The notes beneath the pieces were generated by a model. The model searched no databases, was not told where the DNA came from, and was given only the letters and a program-made list of their open reading frames with translations. Position numbers and translations under genes: made by a program. Below, one piece after another: positions 19,087 to 29,650 of a DNA stretch of 64,000 nt. Source of the DNA: CAZJAT01 sp964544145 (lineage in GTDB: Bacteria > Hydrothermota > 32-111); contig CAZJAT010000008.1 of NCBI GenBank assembly GCA_964544145.1, positions 1 through 64,000 on the forward strand. Reading direction: 5' to 3'. Every line of letters starts with the position of its first letter. Position 1 is the stretch's first letter.

Positions 19087-19932
19087 TTATAACTCTCTCT
19101 TATAAGATGTCAACTGTTTGTGAAGACCCAATGATTCGCACACCTCTTCCAGCATATTTCTGTTCACAGGCAATTGCTCAAGATATGCTGCCTCAAGCAG
19201 AGCATTATCGCATATATTGTTAATTAAGCGGGGTTTGCCTCCCGAATATTCATATATCACTTCAATGGCATTTGATGTAAATATACCTATATCAGCTCCT
19301 GCTACATTCAGCCTGTGCTTGATATATCCGCCGGTTTGTTCCAATGAAAGAGGTTTAAGATATGCCCTTGTGGCAATTCTCTGTGTTATAGATTCATTCT
19401 GCATCATATGCCTTTCCAGTTCAGGCACCCCTATTAAGATGAAAGTGAGAATTCGTCTGTCTTTCAGTTCAAGATTCAAAAAACCCCTAATCTGTTCTAT
19501 TATCCTGGCATCGGATATTTTATTGGCTTCATCAATCATTATCACTGTTTTCTTTCCCTGTTTATCCAATGCAAGCAATTGTCTTGTTATTACACTCATA
19601 GGGTCTGATGCAAGCGCCTCACTGTCATTTATGCCAATCATTTTCCCTATTCTTTCGTATAACCATGCGGATGAAAAATCTTCATGTGTCAAAACAATCA
19701 GTCCTGCCTTGAATTGCTCATGACCGGATAGATATGATAATAACTTCCTTGCTACTGTTGTTTTTCCTGTTCCCACCTCACCTACAAGTAATGAGAAACC
19801 TCTCATTCTTTCGGCTGAATGAATCAATCTGAGCAATGCCATTTTATGCTGTTTTGATTGGAAGAAAAACCTTGTATCAGGTACATTAGCAAATGGTTCC
19901 TGGCTCATTCTGAAAAATTGTTCATAATTCAT
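19087..19932 (-). CDS. ExeA/GspA-like AAA ATPase, copy 2
   Basis: 281 residues, paralogous to the product of 16099-16914. Walker A GEVGTGKTT (Lys57), Walker B VIMIDEANKI, and the C-terminal KPRLINNICDNALLEAAYLE are shared. The N-termini align without gaps (MNYEQFF against MNYNEYF). The two differ in many positions, so the duplication is old and both copies look intact. Two ATPases could form a mixed ring or serve different steps. Confidence 0.88.
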   Translation of the reverse strand: MNYEQFFRMSQEPFANVPDTRFFFQSKQHKMALLRLIHSAERMRGFSLLVGEVGTGKTTVARKLLSYLSGHEQFKAGLIVLTHEDFSSAWLYERIGKMIGINDSEALASDPMSVITRQLLALDKQGKKTVIMIDEANKISDARIIEQIRGFLNLELKDRRILTFILIGVPELERHMMQNESITQRIATRAYLKPLSLEQTGGYIKHRLNVAGADIGIFTSNAIEVIYEYSGGKPRLINNICDNALLEAAYLEQLPVNRNMLEEVCESLGLHKQLTSYKREL

Positions 19933-19943
19933 AATAACCCTCT

Positions 19944-20735
19944 CTATGAAAACTGTATATTATCATTTCCATTACTATTATTTTCATTGTTTATTATTTT
20001 ACTATGTTTTGCTTCTTTTGTCAAATTACTAATTCTCTCTTCTGTATCAAGATACTGCATCCCCATATCAATGATCATTTTGAATAAGCGAATTGCCCTC
20101 TGTTTATCAGTATCTTCACATAAAACAGCTGCTTTATATATTAATGCAGGATTTTTTTCTTCAGAATCTAAATATCTGTTAAGAATTGCATGAGCTTTTG
20201 ACTCTAAGCCTTTGTCAAAGAGATAATTTACATATTTAAGTACAAAATATGATCTTATCTTACCTTGCGACAGATTCAGTGCATCTTCAATCATAGTATA
20301 GCCATGTTCCTCACCAAATTCAAGCATAATGATACCCACCTTGAACAATGCATTACAGTCATTGGTTTTTTTTGTCAAATAATCCAGCATTGTCTTATAA
20401 TCCTTAATATCATTGATATTATTGGGCAGTGGGTTCTCAATCAGTAATTCTGAAAAGAATTCCCTGCTTTCAATATGCTTAATATATGTGAAAGCATATT
20501 CATTGAGACCCAAGATAAGCGCATGACTACACAGATGAAATACAATTTCATCATTTTCACCTTTCAGTTTCATTAATATGAATAAAAGGCAAAAAACATA
20601 TGCTATGCGTTTATATTTATTGTTTTTTATTTCACTTATAAGAAAAGTAATTCTGCCCTGCCTGTCAGATTCCAAATAATGATTAATGATATCCTTCAAA
20701 TCATCAGAATTATCTGCATTCTTTAGAATACTCAA
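19944..20735 (-). CDS. Helical-repeat (TPR-like) protein of the ATPase cluster, function unknown
   Basis: About 263 residues. The sequence is almost all helical, with TPR-like pairs near residues 140-225 (CNALFKVGIIMLEFGEEHGYTMIEDALNLS, then KAHAILNRYLDSEEKNPALIYKAAVLCEDTDKQRAIRLF). The likely start is a TTG at 20735 inside the end of hutI (26-nt overlap); the next ATG would remove about 55 residues, so the exact start is uncertain. It ends 11 nt before the second ATPase, so it belongs to that block. I do not recognise a family beyond the repeat fold. Confidence 0.7.
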   Translation of the reverse strand: MSILKNADNSDDLKDIINHYLESDRQGRITFLISEIKNNKYKRIAYVFCLLFILMKLKGENDEIVFHLCSHALILGLNEYAFTYIKHIESREFFSELLIENPLPNNINDIKDYKTMLDYLTKKTNDCNALFKVGIIMLEFGEEHGYTMIEDALNLSQGKIRSYFVLKYVNYLFDKGLESKAHAILNRYLDSEEKNPALIYKAAVLCEDTDKQRAIRLFKMIIDMGMQYLDTEERISNLTKEAKHSKIINNENNSNGNDNIQFS

Positions 20736-21951
20736 CTCCCTTTATAAAAACATTTCTCACAGTATTTGTTCCCATAAAATAGAATAATTGCCTATAATTT
20801 TCAATATTATGGATTAAAATATCAGCATCTTTTCCTATCTGTATTGAACCTGTTTGCTTATGAATATCCAATGAATATGCAGGATTTATTGTCATTCCAT
20901 ATATAAGTTCATCAGCTGAAAGCCCATAATTTATCATACCTATTGATGCTGCAAGGGCAACTGATTTCACAGGTGAAGAACCAGGATTAAAATCCGTTGA
21001 AATTGCTACAATATTGCCATGTTCTCTCATGAGTTCAATTGGCGGCTTGCTTTGTATCTTCAAAATGAAATTTGTGGCAGGGAGTAAAGTGATCACTGTT
21101 TTATTGTCAGCAAGAACTGCCAAATCTGCATGATTAGGTACATTCATGTGATCTGCTGATTTAGCATGCATCTTTGCAGCAACAGTGCTGCCTCCTGATG
21201 TCTCCATCTCATCCGCATGTATCCTTACCTTCATTCCGGCTTCTGTACCTGCTTTTAATATTTTTTCTGATTCTTCTGCAGTGAAAACACCTTTTTCACA
21301 GAATACATCAATATAATCTGCCAGATGATTGCTCGCAATTATTGGTATCATTTCATTGATAATCTTACTTATATATTCATCCCGATTATCTCTATTTTCC
21401 AATGGAATCTCATGAGCACCCAGGAAAGTGCTTCTGATATTTATGGGAAATGCTGTCTTCAGTTTCTTTATCACATTTAGCTGTTTGATTTCATCTTCAG
21501 TACTCAGGCCATAACCGCTCTTTATCTCCAATGACGTGATTCCATTCATAATCATCTCATTCAGTCTGTTTGCAGCATTTTCATATAATTCATCAAAGGA
21601 AGTTTCTCTTGTTTTATCAACGGTTGACAGTATGCCTCCGCCCTTTGCAGCAATCTCTTTATACGCCATACCCATTGCTCTCCGCTCAAATTCATCCTCC
21701 CGTGTACCGCTGAATACAAGATGTGAGTGTGATTCAACAAATCCCGGGGTCACGAGTGAATGCTCTGCATCAATCACCCTGTCTGCATTTTCTTTTAAAT
21801 CAATACCTATCTTGCTTATTCGATTATTCTCGATAAGTATTGAATTCCCCTCCAATATAGGTGAACGCAGGACATATTCGCTCATAGGCATATAATTCTC
21901 TCTGCATGCACATGCGCATATCTGTGAAATATTCTTTATTAATATCTTCAT
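20710..21951 (-). CDS. hutI: Imidazolonepropionase
   Basis: 413 residues. An amidohydrolase-fold enzyme with the metal motif VESHSHLVFSGTR, the H-containing GAHEIP and RIHADEM motifs, and the catalytic Asp region AISTDFNPGSSP. It hydrolyses imidazolone-5-propionate to N-formimino-glutamate, step three of histidine degradation. The ATG at 21951 overlaps the hutU stop (TGATG). Confidence 0.97.
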   Translation of the reverse strand: MKILIKNISQICACACRENYMPMSEYVLRSPILEGNSILIENNRISKIGIDLKENADRVIDAEHSLVTPGFVESHSHLVFSGTREDEFERRAMGMAYKEIAAKGGGILSTVDKTRETSFDELYENAANRLNEMIMNGITSLEIKSGYGLSTEDEIKQLNVIKKLKTAFPINIRSTFLGAHEIPLENRDNRDEYISKIINEMIPIIASNHLADYIDVFCEKGVFTAEESEKILKAGTEAGMKVRIHADEMETSGGSTVAAKMHAKSADHMNVPNHADLAVLADNKTVITLLPATNFILKIQSKPPIELMREHGNIVAISTDFNPGSSPVKSVALAASIGMINYGLSADELIYGMTINPAYSLDIHKQTGSIQIGKDADILIHNIENYRQLFYFMGTNTVRNVFIKGVEYSKECR

Positions 21952-23606
21952 CAATCTATCATAGGCATATTTATATTATGTTTCTTTGCAGTATCAATTG
22001 CAATTTCATATCCAGCATCTGCATGTCTCACAACTCCGCTACCCGGGTCATTTGTCAACACGCGCTGTATCTTTTTTGCCTGCATATCTGATCCGTCAGC
22101 AAGTACAACCTGACCTGAATGTATTGAATAACCAATACCCACTCCACCGCCATGATGCAGTGATACCCATGTTGCTCCTGAAGCAACATTGAGCATGGCA
22201 TTAAGAACAGGCCAATCTGCAATTGCATCACTCCCATCCTTCATTGCCTCTGTTTCCCTGTTGGGTGATGCTGCACCTCCGGTATCATGATGGTCGCGGC
22301 CTATAACAACAGGAGCCTTCAATTTGCCTGATTTTACCATTGAATTTATAATGTCTCCGAATTCCGCTCTTTCACCTTGAGATAACCAGCATATCCTTGC
22401 CGGTAATCCCTGGAATTTAACCATCTCATGTGCTTTATCGACCCATTTTTTTAAATTTAGTTTATTGGGGAATGTTTCAAGCAATGCCCTGTCTGTTGCA
22501 TAGATATCATTTGGATCCCCGCTGAGTGCAGCCCATCTGAATGGACCACTGCCTTCACAGAAAAGGTCCCTTATGTATGCAGGTACATAACCGATAATAT
22601 CAAATGCATCTGTTACACCATTATCATATGCTCTCTGTCTCAGATTATTACCATACTCAAACACCTTTGCACCCATTCTCTGCATATCCAGCATTGCTTG
22701 AACATGTTTACTCATTGAGCTGTATACCTCTTTCAGATATTTATCCAGATCACTGATTCTAAGTGATTCGGCTTCCTCAATGGTGTATCCTGACGGCATA
22801 TAGCCATTAATCGGATCATGCGCTGATGTCTGATCAGTTACTATATCAGGCACTATATTACGCTTGACCAATTCCGGTAGTATATCTGCAATATTTCCCA
22901 AAAGTCCTATTGAGAGAGGTTTTCCCTGTTTGAGTGCATTATCCTTCATTGCTAAAGCTTCATCCAGAGAATATGCCTTCACATCGCAGTATTTTCCCTT
23001 TATCTTTCTGTCTATATGCGATTCAACTGCTTCCACTACAATTGCAACACCCTCATTCATTACAACAGCTAGAGGCTGTGCGCCTGACATCTCACCCAAA
23101 CCTGCAGTCAAAACCCATTTGCCCTTTAGTGTCCCATTATACTCTTTGGATGCAATTGCACCTACTGTTTCATATGTACCCTGTAGAATACCCTGTGTTC
23201 CTATATATATCCATGAACCGGCTGTCATCTGTCCGTAAACGGTCAGACCCATTGATTCAAGCCTGGTGAATTCCTCCAATGTTGCCCATTTAGGTACAAT
23301 CAGGGAATTGGTTATCAGCACTCTGGGAGCCCATTCATGTGTCTTGAATACACCTACAGGTTTTCCTGACTGCATCAGAAGGGTTTCATCATCCTTTAAT
23401 GTCTGTAAGGTACTAATAATTTTATGATAAGATTCCCAATTACGGGCTGCTCTCCCAGTGCCTCCGTATACGATCAGATGTTCAGGATCTTTTGCCACAT
23501 CAGGATCTAAATTATTCATAAGCATTCGCATAGGGGCCTCTGTCTGCCATGATTTGCATGAAATATTTGTTCCGATTGGCGATTTCACAGGTTTATAAGC
23601 TTCCAT
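21951..23606 (-). CDS. hutU: Urocanate hydratase
   Basis: 551 residues, normal length. The N-terminal [18 protein letters not shown], the NAD-binding region [18 protein letters not shown] and the conserved [18 protein letters not shown] and [15 protein letters not shown] motifs are present. It converts urocanate to imidazolone-propionate with bound NAD. It begins 8 nt after hutH. Confidence 0.98.
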   Translation of the reverse strand: MEAYKPVKSPIGTNISCKSWQTEAPMRMLMNNLDPDVAKDPEHLIVYGGTGRAARNWESYHKIISTLQTLKDDETLLMQSGKPVGVFKTHEWAPRVLITNSLIVPKWATLEEFTRLESMGLTVYGQMTAGSWIYIGTQGILQGTYETVGAIASKEYNGTLKGKWVLTAGLGEMSGAQPLAVVMNEGVAIVVEAVESHIDRKIKGKYCDVKAYSLDEALAMKDNALKQGKPLSIGLLGNIADILPELVKRNIVPDIVTDQTSAHDPINGYMPSGYTIEEAESLRISDLDKYLKEVYSSMSKHVQAMLDMQRMGAKVFEYGNNLRQRAYDNGVTDAFDIIGYVPAYIRDLFCEGSGPFRWAALSGDPNDIYATDRALLETFPNKLNLKKWVDKAHEMVKFQGLPARICWLSQGERAEFGDIINSMVKSGKLKAPVVIGRDHHDTGGAASPNRETEAMKDGSDAIADWPVLNAMLNVASGATWVSLHHGGGVGIGYSIHSGQVVLADGSDMQAKKIQRVLTNDPGSGVVRHADAGYEIAIDTAKKHNINMPMID

Positions 23607-23614
23607 AATCTCTC

Positions 23615-25135
23615 CTAATTTATATTAATATTTTTTTGAATAATTTTAACAATATCCCCATTGAGTACCATTTTTCTGATAATCTCCAAATCCCTGTAAA
23701 ATGCTCTGTCTCTTGTTACAGGTTTGATAACAGCTGAGAATTCCCTGTAAAGTTCAGATATCGGTTTAGATGATTTTAAAGGTTTTCTCATATTAATTGC
23801 ATTCATTGACGCAAACAGCTCAATAGACAGCACATCAGCTGAATTCTGGACAACCTCTGCAAGTTTCCTTGCTCCAATAGTGCCCATTGATACATGGTCT
23901 TCCTGTCCCAATGAGGTCGGTATTGAATCTACAGATGCAGGGTGCGATAAAATCTTATTTTCAGATACAAGGGAAGCAGCTGTTACCTGCAGCATCATAA
24001 AACCGCTGTTTAGTCCTGCATCAGGTGTTATAAATGGCGATAAACCCGTCTCATGATGATCTATTAATCTGTATGTTCTCCTCTCCGATATGCTTGCTAT
24101 TTCACTTATGGCTATCTTCAATGCATCAATGGGAATTGCTATAGTTTCACCATGGAAATTCCCTCCGGAAATAACCTCTTTACTGTTCAGAAAAACAAGC
24201 GGATTATCTGTTGTTGAGTTCATTTCATTCTCTATTATCTTTGATGCATATTGAAAACAATCCCTCACAGCGCCATGAACCTGCGGGATACATCTTATGG
24301 AATATGCATCCTGAACCCTTCCGCAATGTTTGTGTGATTTACGTATCTGTGAGCCTCTCAGTAATCTTCTCAGATTGCTTGCCGATACCTTCTGACCTTC
24401 CTGATTCCTTATTTCCTGAATATCCTTCCTGAAAGCAATATCTGTTCCTCTCAACGCATCAACAGATGCAGCTGCAACAATATCAGCTGTTTTGATAAGA
24501 TTGTCAGCATAAATAATATTCAATGCAGCGATTGATGTCATCAATTGCGTACCATTTATGAGCGCTAAACCCTCTTTTGGCTTAAGTAATGCAGGTTTAA
24601 TATTATTCTTTTTTAAAATTTTAATAGCATTAACTCTCTTTCCATTCTCAATAAACTCACCCTCTCCAATAGCACATAATGCAATATGTGACAAAGGTGC
24701 TAAATCACCGCTTGCACCAACAGATCCTTTGCCGGGCACATATGGGTAAAGCTGATGATTAAGCATGTCTATATACGTTTTCAATGTCTCTGGACTGACA
24801 CCGCTGTTACCTCTGATAATAGTATTTATTCTAAGCAGCATAGCCCCGCGCACCGATAATTCATCAAGGGGTTCACCTGTTCCTACAGAATGGGATCTTA
24901 TGATGTTTAACTGCAATTCCATTATCTTGTCTAATGGTATTGCAATATCAACTAATTTACCAAAACCTGTTGTGATGCCGTAAACACGTTCTCCCTTTTT
25001 GACAATATCATTTACTATAGCATATGAGCGTTTAACATCTGCCATTGCAGATTTAGATATATTAACCTTTTCCCTGCCAATAACAATTTTTTTGAAATTA
25101 TTGAAATCTAGATTTTTACCATTAAGCTCAATCAT
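23615..25135 (-). CDS. hutH: Histidine ammonia-lyase
   Basis: 506 residues. The MIO-forming Ala-Ser-Gly lies in [14 protein letters not shown], with family motifs [18 protein letters not shown] and GNFHGE. It removes ammonia from histidine to give urocanate. It heads the hut operon behind a clear promoter. Formimino-glutamate processing genes (hutG, hutF or ftcD) are not in the window. Confidence 0.98.
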   Translation of the reverse strand: MIELNGKNLDFNNFKKIVIGREKVNISKSAMADVKRSYAIVNDIVKKGERVYGITTGFGKLVDIAIPLDKIMELQLNIIRSHSVGTGEPLDELSVRGAMLLRINTIIRGNSGVSPETLKTYIDMLNHQLYPYVPGKGSVGASGDLAPLSHIALCAIGEGEFIENGKRVNAIKILKKNNIKPALLKPKEGLALINGTQLMTSIAALNIIYADNLIKTADIVAAASVDALRGTDIAFRKDIQEIRNQEGQKVSASNLRRLLRGSQIRKSHKHCGRVQDAYSIRCIPQVHGAVRDCFQYASKIIENEMNSTTDNPLVFLNSKEVISGGNFHGETIAIPIDALKIAISEIASISERRTYRLIDHHETGLSPFITPDAGLNSGFMMLQVTAASLVSENKILSHPASVDSIPTSLGQEDHVSMGTIGARKLAEVVQNSADVLSIELFASMNAINMRKPLKSSKPISELYREFSAVIKPVTRDRAFYRDLEIIRKMVLNGDIVKIIQKNININ

Positions 25136-25161
25136 TACTACTCCTTTATAATAAAAATTTA

Positions 25162-25189
25162 ATTATACACAAATAATTTGATTTTTCAA
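25162..25189 (-). promoter_or_regulatory. Promoter of the hut operon
   Basis: Minus-strand TTGAAA (25184-25189), 16-bp spacer, TATAAT (25162-25167), about 27 bp upstream of the hutH start. It may drive the tightly packed gene run down to 10481. Confidence 0.75.
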
Positions 25190-25231
25190 GAATATATAAA
25201 TAATTTAATACGGATCAGAGCCGTTTCTTAA

Positions 25232-25330
25232 CAATATAATTCATAATTCCCAATCCGTAATTCGATATCCTCAATTCTAATCTGCATAAACGCTAGAGGC
25301 ATGCCTGGATATATGTCTTCAACCTGCGGG
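25232..25330. repeat. Diverged, rearranged copy of the 154-bp repeat at 57811-58361
   Basis: In the 250-bp gap between hutH and the MFS gene, 25281-25330 matches, in reverse orientation, the repeat core at 58214-58278 (shared GAGGCATGCCTGGATATATG and TCTTCAACCTGCGG). The stretch at about 25232-25270 resembles, in the same orientation, the repeat part reading TTCATAATCCCTAATCCG. The two halves are thus in opposite orientation compared with the tandem copies. No coding potential is seen here. Confidence 0.75.
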
Positions 25331-25387
25331 AATGGACATATTTATTATTTCTTTATTATCCCACTTACTGTATTCCCTCTCATCCTC

Positions 25388-26602
25388 TCATCTATATTTA
25401 TTGCTTCTCATCATTGTGCTTAGAATAATAAGTGCTGAAAATACAAATACAGCAATTAAACCTATATGGTCTGCCAATAAACCAATAATGGGTGCCATTA
25501 TACCGGCAAATAATACCTTGAACTGGCTTTCTCCGGACATAATTGTTGCAACCCGGCTCCGGTCACTTTCAGAAGCAATAATATCAACCATTATGGGTCT
25601 TCTGATATTCTTTATCATATATATAAACACATACATTATAAGAACCAATATTATCATATCAGCCAGCAACCCCACACCTGTAGCGAGGATTACAATTGCA
25701 GAAAGAAATGATAAAATGCTTATTATACTGTATTTGTGTATTTTCAGGAATCTATGAGCATTATATGAAGATATTGCTGCAATAATATATATCAATGAAT
25801 AGAATAGACCAGTGATGATTTTTACATTCATCTCATTACTGTATTTTAGCATTACAATGGCTGAACCTGTAATTATAATGTGTATAACGGGTTGTATATA
25901 ATCCTTTATTGATTCAAACACTGCATCATACATTGATGATGAATATATTATCCTTAACAGGGATAATTTCTTAACAAGTAACATTGTTTTCTTTACTTCA
26001 GCATGCAGATTCAATTTTTTCATATCAGATTTTTCATTAACATATGCCGGATAGGATAGTACAAGCAATATGTCACAGATATATGGTATGATTGTAAAAA
26101 GGAAAATTGTTCTTACATCAATATGCAATAGAATGAGAATAACGGCAATAATACCCGACAGGGAAGAACCCACAAGTGATAATGCTCTTGTGAATCCGTA
26201 AACACGTGTCTTTTCACTGCTCTTTTCTATGTGATCCAAATATGCAACTATAATGGCTTTATGTGTTCCGCTCCTAAATGCTTCACCAAGACCGAAAAAT
26301 ATCATTGCAATAATCAGAATGATAATATGTCCTGATAAGTAAAATCCAATAAAAGAAATAATATAAAAAACAAAACAGGCAATCAATGTGCTTTTCTTAC
26401 CATACAGATCTGCAATAAGACCTGAAGGAATTTCAATTATATAAACAACAATATATTTGATAAGGAAGAGAATTCCAATTTCAAAAAAAGATAATCCCGC
26501 AGAAAGCAGGAAAAGTATGAAAAAAGGCTCAAAGAATTTGAGATTCTTGAAAAAACCATACAAACCAAATTTAATGATATTTACATCTCTATAAACATTC
26601 AT
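25388..26602 (-). CDS. Major facilitator superfamily transporter
   Basis: 404 residues with about 12 hydrophobic segments. The loop 2-3 region reads IPSGLIADLYGKKSTL, close to the MFS G-x-L-a-D-r-x-G-r/k-x motif. The last gene of a six-gene operon, starting 1 nt after the patatin gene stop, with GGAAAATGAA before the ATG. The substrate is unknown; the context with a phospholipase might point to a lipid product or drug efflux, but this is only a guess. Confidence 0.88.
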   Translation of the reverse strand: MNVYRDVNIIKFGLYGFFKNLKFFEPFFILFLLSAGLSFFEIGILFLIKYIVVYIIEIPSGLIADLYGKKSTLIACFVFYIISFIGFYLSGHIIILIIAMIFFGLGEAFRSGTHKAIIVAYLDHIEKSSEKTRVYGFTRALSLVGSSLSGIIAVILILLHIDVRTIFLFTIIPYICDILLVLSYPAYVNEKSDMKKLNLHAEVKKTMLLVKKLSLLRIIYSSSMYDAVFESIKDYIQPVIHIIITGSAIVMLKYSNEMNVKIITGLFYSLIYIIAAISSYNAHRFLKIHKYSIISILSFLSAIVILATGVGLLADMIILVLIMYVFIYMIKNIRRPIMVDIIASESDRSRVATIMSGESQFKVLFAGIMAPIIGLLADHIGLIAVFVFSALIILSTMMRSNKYR

Positions 26603-26603
26603 T

Positions 26604-27923
26604 TCATTTTCCTTTAAAATGGGGCAAAATCAATGATATCTCCCTCATAAGCATTAACAAAATCCTTCCGCCTATTCTTAGTATATAAGGTAGCATACTT
26701 ATCATATCCATTCTGACATTTCCCAGGTTATCTGATGGAAGTGTAAACAACCCTTCTGTATCGCATCTCATTATTCTGCATGCATCGAGATACCCATTTA
26801 TCATATCCCATTCCCTCATATCCTTTCTGAAAAACCCTCCGAAATGATTCATTATTTCACCTGAAAGCATATTGTCCGGGTCATTTGATTTAATGATATG
26901 AAGCTCAGCAACTGACTTGTCCGTAGTTTCAGTTATACTGCTGATTTCTATTGCAGCTTTACTGCTAATCATTCCATTCATTTCCATATGTTTTATACCT
27001 TTTATAACATTATTGTAATACTCAAGGGACTGTACATCATGATAGAGCGATTGATAAGAAATTGCATTATATGAAAGCAGTAAGGCAGTAATTACTGAAT
27101 TGATCTTGCTATAAGAATGATCCTTATTCAATTTCTCCAGCACAGAATCAGGGTTAAACGGAGATGGGGAGATTAGGACCATATGTTCAATACCGCTGCA
27201 TTTACTGAATAATGAATGGAAAGGCAGATTGTCTGTAAATCCTCCGTCAACATAATTCATACCAATACTTTTGTGCACATAATCTGAACTCATTCTATAT
27301 TTCATATGTTGAACATTTTTCATAATATGAAAAGGAGAAAAAACAAATGGTATTGCAGCACTCGAGAATATAATATCAATCAGATAATCCTTATCATATT
27401 CATTATATTTAGAAAAATCAATCACAAAATTATCATTATGCATTTTGAAATTCATGTTATTAATCTCTGTTATATATCCCTCAATTGATGTCATCTCAAT
27501 TATTGCATATGTGTCTAATGTGCGCGCATTTTTGCATTTTTTTCTTTCACAGTAATTTTCACACCTTTTTTCGAGACATTTATTCGAGTTAAATTCATAC
27601 AAGCATGTTTCATTAATAGATAGAAATTCACTAAAATATCTTTTCATATATTTAAAAGTGAATATATTCTTTCCGCTTCCTTTCAATAATTTGTTTATGT
27701 CTGCATAGTCACACCATATTTTCTTGAATGTATATGGAGATAAACCCTTGTGCAGAGCATAAGCAAGCATAAATGCATTAATCGCGCCCGCAGATGCGCC
27801 TGATATGCCTTTTATATCTGATATATCGCCTGAATAAAATGATTCCAGAATGGAAGCACATGCTCCGCTCTCATATGTCCCTAATGAAATACCGCCTGAT
27901 ATTACTATACCAATATTATTCAT
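26604..27923 (-). CDS. Patatin-like phospholipase with an inserted cysteine cluster
   Basis: 439 residues. The oxyanion-hole glycines lie in ISGGISLGTYESG, the nucleophile in GISGASAGA (Ser44, G-x-S-x-G), and the catalytic Asp in YVDGGFTDNLPF (about residue 227), so the Ser-Asp dyad is intact. Between them lies an unusual Cys cluster, C116-x4-C121-x3-C125-x4-C130, which might bind a metal. No signal peptide is seen, so it is likely cytoplasmic or at the inner membrane face. Such enzymes cleave acyl chains from phospholipids. The ATG overlaps the stop of the kinase-like gene by 8 nt, so the two are translationally coupled. Confidence 0.92.
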   Translation of the reverse strand: MNNIGIVISGGISLGTYESGACASILESFYSGDISDIKGISGASAGAINAFMLAYALHKGLSPYTFKKIWCDYADINKLLKGSGKNIFTFKYMKRYFSEFLSINETCLYEFNSNKCLEKRCENYCERKKCKNARTLDTYAIIEMTSIEGYITEINNMNFKMHNDNFVIDFSKYNEYDKDYLIDIIFSSAAIPFVFSPFHIMKNVQHMKYRMSSDYVHKSIGMNYVDGGFTDNLPFHSLFSKCSGIEHMVLISPSPFNPDSVLEKLNKDHSYSKINSVITALLLSYNAISYQSLYHDVQSLEYYNNVIKGIKHMEMNGMISSKAAIEISSITETTDKSVAELHIIKSNDPDNMLSGEIMNHFGGFFRKDMREWDMINGYLDACRIMRCDTEGLFTLPSDNLGNVRMDMISMLPYILRIGGRILLMLMREISLILPHFKGK

Positions 27924-29649
27924 AAATAGTTAATTTGATTGCGAGTCCATTTCCTTTCACTCTGACTAATGTCATGCCATTTGATTTTGCAAGTATCAAT
28001 GCATTGATGAGCGGTGCATAATGTTCTTCTGTGAGAAAAACTGAATTATCCAGTATATTGTCAATCTTATTGGAATTGAAATTATTAATCATAATTTTGA
28101 ATATAATATCCGAATGATTGAGTTCTGTATATATTGTTTCAATATTTAGAGAAGGTGCACGTTTTTCATAAACCTCATCAATTAGGAATTTCAATATATC
28201 ATGTATTATAGTCGCAAAGTTCTCATAATTAAATGAAATGGTCTTTTCCCTTTCATCAAAATCAGTCAATACATGAATTGAATACTGTGCTATTGTATTC
28301 TCAATAAAAAAGAATATCTCCTGTTTGAGAGCTTGATTTATATTGAATACTGACTTCCCTCCATTCATTACAAGCGATATTCTGTTATTGAGAAGCTGAA
28401 AGGTCTCAAAGAGTTTCTTCACCCCTGAATCAGACAGATTGAGTGTGTTCTCTATCGTATAATAGAGTTCCTTAAGTCTTTCCTGCTTGTCATCAAGGGA
28501 GCCATCTGTAAATATTTCGCCTTCCAGATTATCCATAACTTCTTTCACATACTGCATTCCTGTTGTTATAACTGATATCAGGTTGAAGGAGTTGTGTGAA
28601 AATCCCTTCAGAAATCCCCTAACATCATTCATCTGCTGTTTATAACTGTAATTGTATAACCTCTCTGATGATTCGCTGTACAATGCTTCGCTGTAACGCT
28701 GTGATACACGTTCAAGCATTTCATTTTCAGTGACATTAAACAAGTATATAACAGATTCATTCTTCATATATTCGCTTGGATTCTGTTTCATTACATAGAA
28801 AAAATACCTGCTCTTCCCTATTTCAAATTCCATCTTAGTAAACACATTATTCTTCATATTTGTAAATCTTGCAATATTATTATCAATCCATTCATTAAAA
28901 TTACACGTTTCCTTTTCAAACACCTCTGATATGAAGCGGTTCTTTGCCACAAAACCCCTCTCACTGATATAGATATAACCGAAAGTCAGATTCTCAACTG
29001 AATTTATATTATAAATCATATTGAAATCGGTCTGCTCCCTTTTATTCATGAAGTCCCTGTAAATTGCATATGGGAAATAGATAAATAATACAGTTGTTAT
29101 AATATTATACACAGGAAAACCAATATTATTGATGAGAAGGATTCGAAGTATTATTTCGGTTAACACTGCTGGTATTAGTATATATCGCCGCCCTATAATA
29201 CATACCAATGCTATAATTGACCAAATGATGATTGAAATTGTATTAAGAACACCTAAATGATAAAGTAGATTCATGCTGTCATTAATTATGCTGCTTATAC
29301 CTTTGGGTGATATAAGGATTGACAGGGTCAATACTGTGAGGAGTATTATCACAAATACGGAAAGTATTTTCACTAATTTATTTTTTATGTAGATCTGGAA
29401 TATGTAGAAAAGGAAATAGTAATTAAACAGTATATTGTTGAATATAAATATAAAAAACCATATTTCGCTATTTGATGCATTCAGATTGAATGAGAATGTT
29501 AGATATGAAAATATCTGACTAGCTGTCAGATATAACATTATCACGGAGAATAGCTTACTTGAGGTGATATCTGACCTGGTGAGTATATGAGATGCAAGAA
29601 GAAATGATAGTGCTATTCCGATCACAATTATATAATTAAGTAATAACAT
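27916..29649 (-). CDS. 7-TM membrane protein resembling a sensor kinase with a degenerate ATPase domain
   Basis: 577 residues. About seven hydrophobic segments fill residues 3-195. A PAS-like region follows (about 220-305, GYIYISERGFVAKNRFIS), then helices with FLKGFSHNSFNLISV, where His352 sits as in a DHp domain, and a C-terminal part placed as a HATPase domain but without recognisable N, G1 or G2 boxes. It may be a signalling protein that has lost kinase activity, or one that only binds a partner. It begins 1 nt after the preceding unknown gene and overlaps the patatin gene, suggesting it senses something and controls or accompanies the phospholipase. That link is inference. Confidence 0.75.
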   Translation of the reverse strand: MLLLNYIIVIGIALSFLLASHILTRSDITSSKLFSVIMLYLTASQIFSYLTFSFNLNASNSEIWFFIFIFNNILFNYYFLFYIFQIYIKNKLVKILSVFVIILLTVLTLSILISPKGISSIINDSMNLLYHLGVLNTISIIIWSIIALVCIIGRRYILIPAVLTEIILRILLINNIGFPVYNIITTVLFIYFPYAIYRDFMNKREQTDFNMIYNINSVENLTFGYIYISERGFVAKNRFISEVFEKETCNFNEWIDNNIARFTNMKNNVFTKMEFEIGKSRYFFYVMKQNPSEYMKNESVIYLFNVTENEMLERVSQRYSEALYSESSERLYNYSYKQQMNDVRGFLKGFSHNSFNLISVITTGMQYVKEVMDNLEGEIFTDGSLDDKQERLKELYYTIENTLNLSDSGVKKLFETFQLLNNRISLVMNGGKSVFNINQALKQEIFFFIENTIAQYSIHVLTDFDEREKTISFNYENFATIIHDILKFLIDEVYEKRAPSLNIETIYTELNHSDIIFKIMINNFNSNKIDNILDNSVFLTEEHYAPLINALILAKSNGMTLVRVKGNGLAIKLTIYE

Positions 29650-29650
29650 A

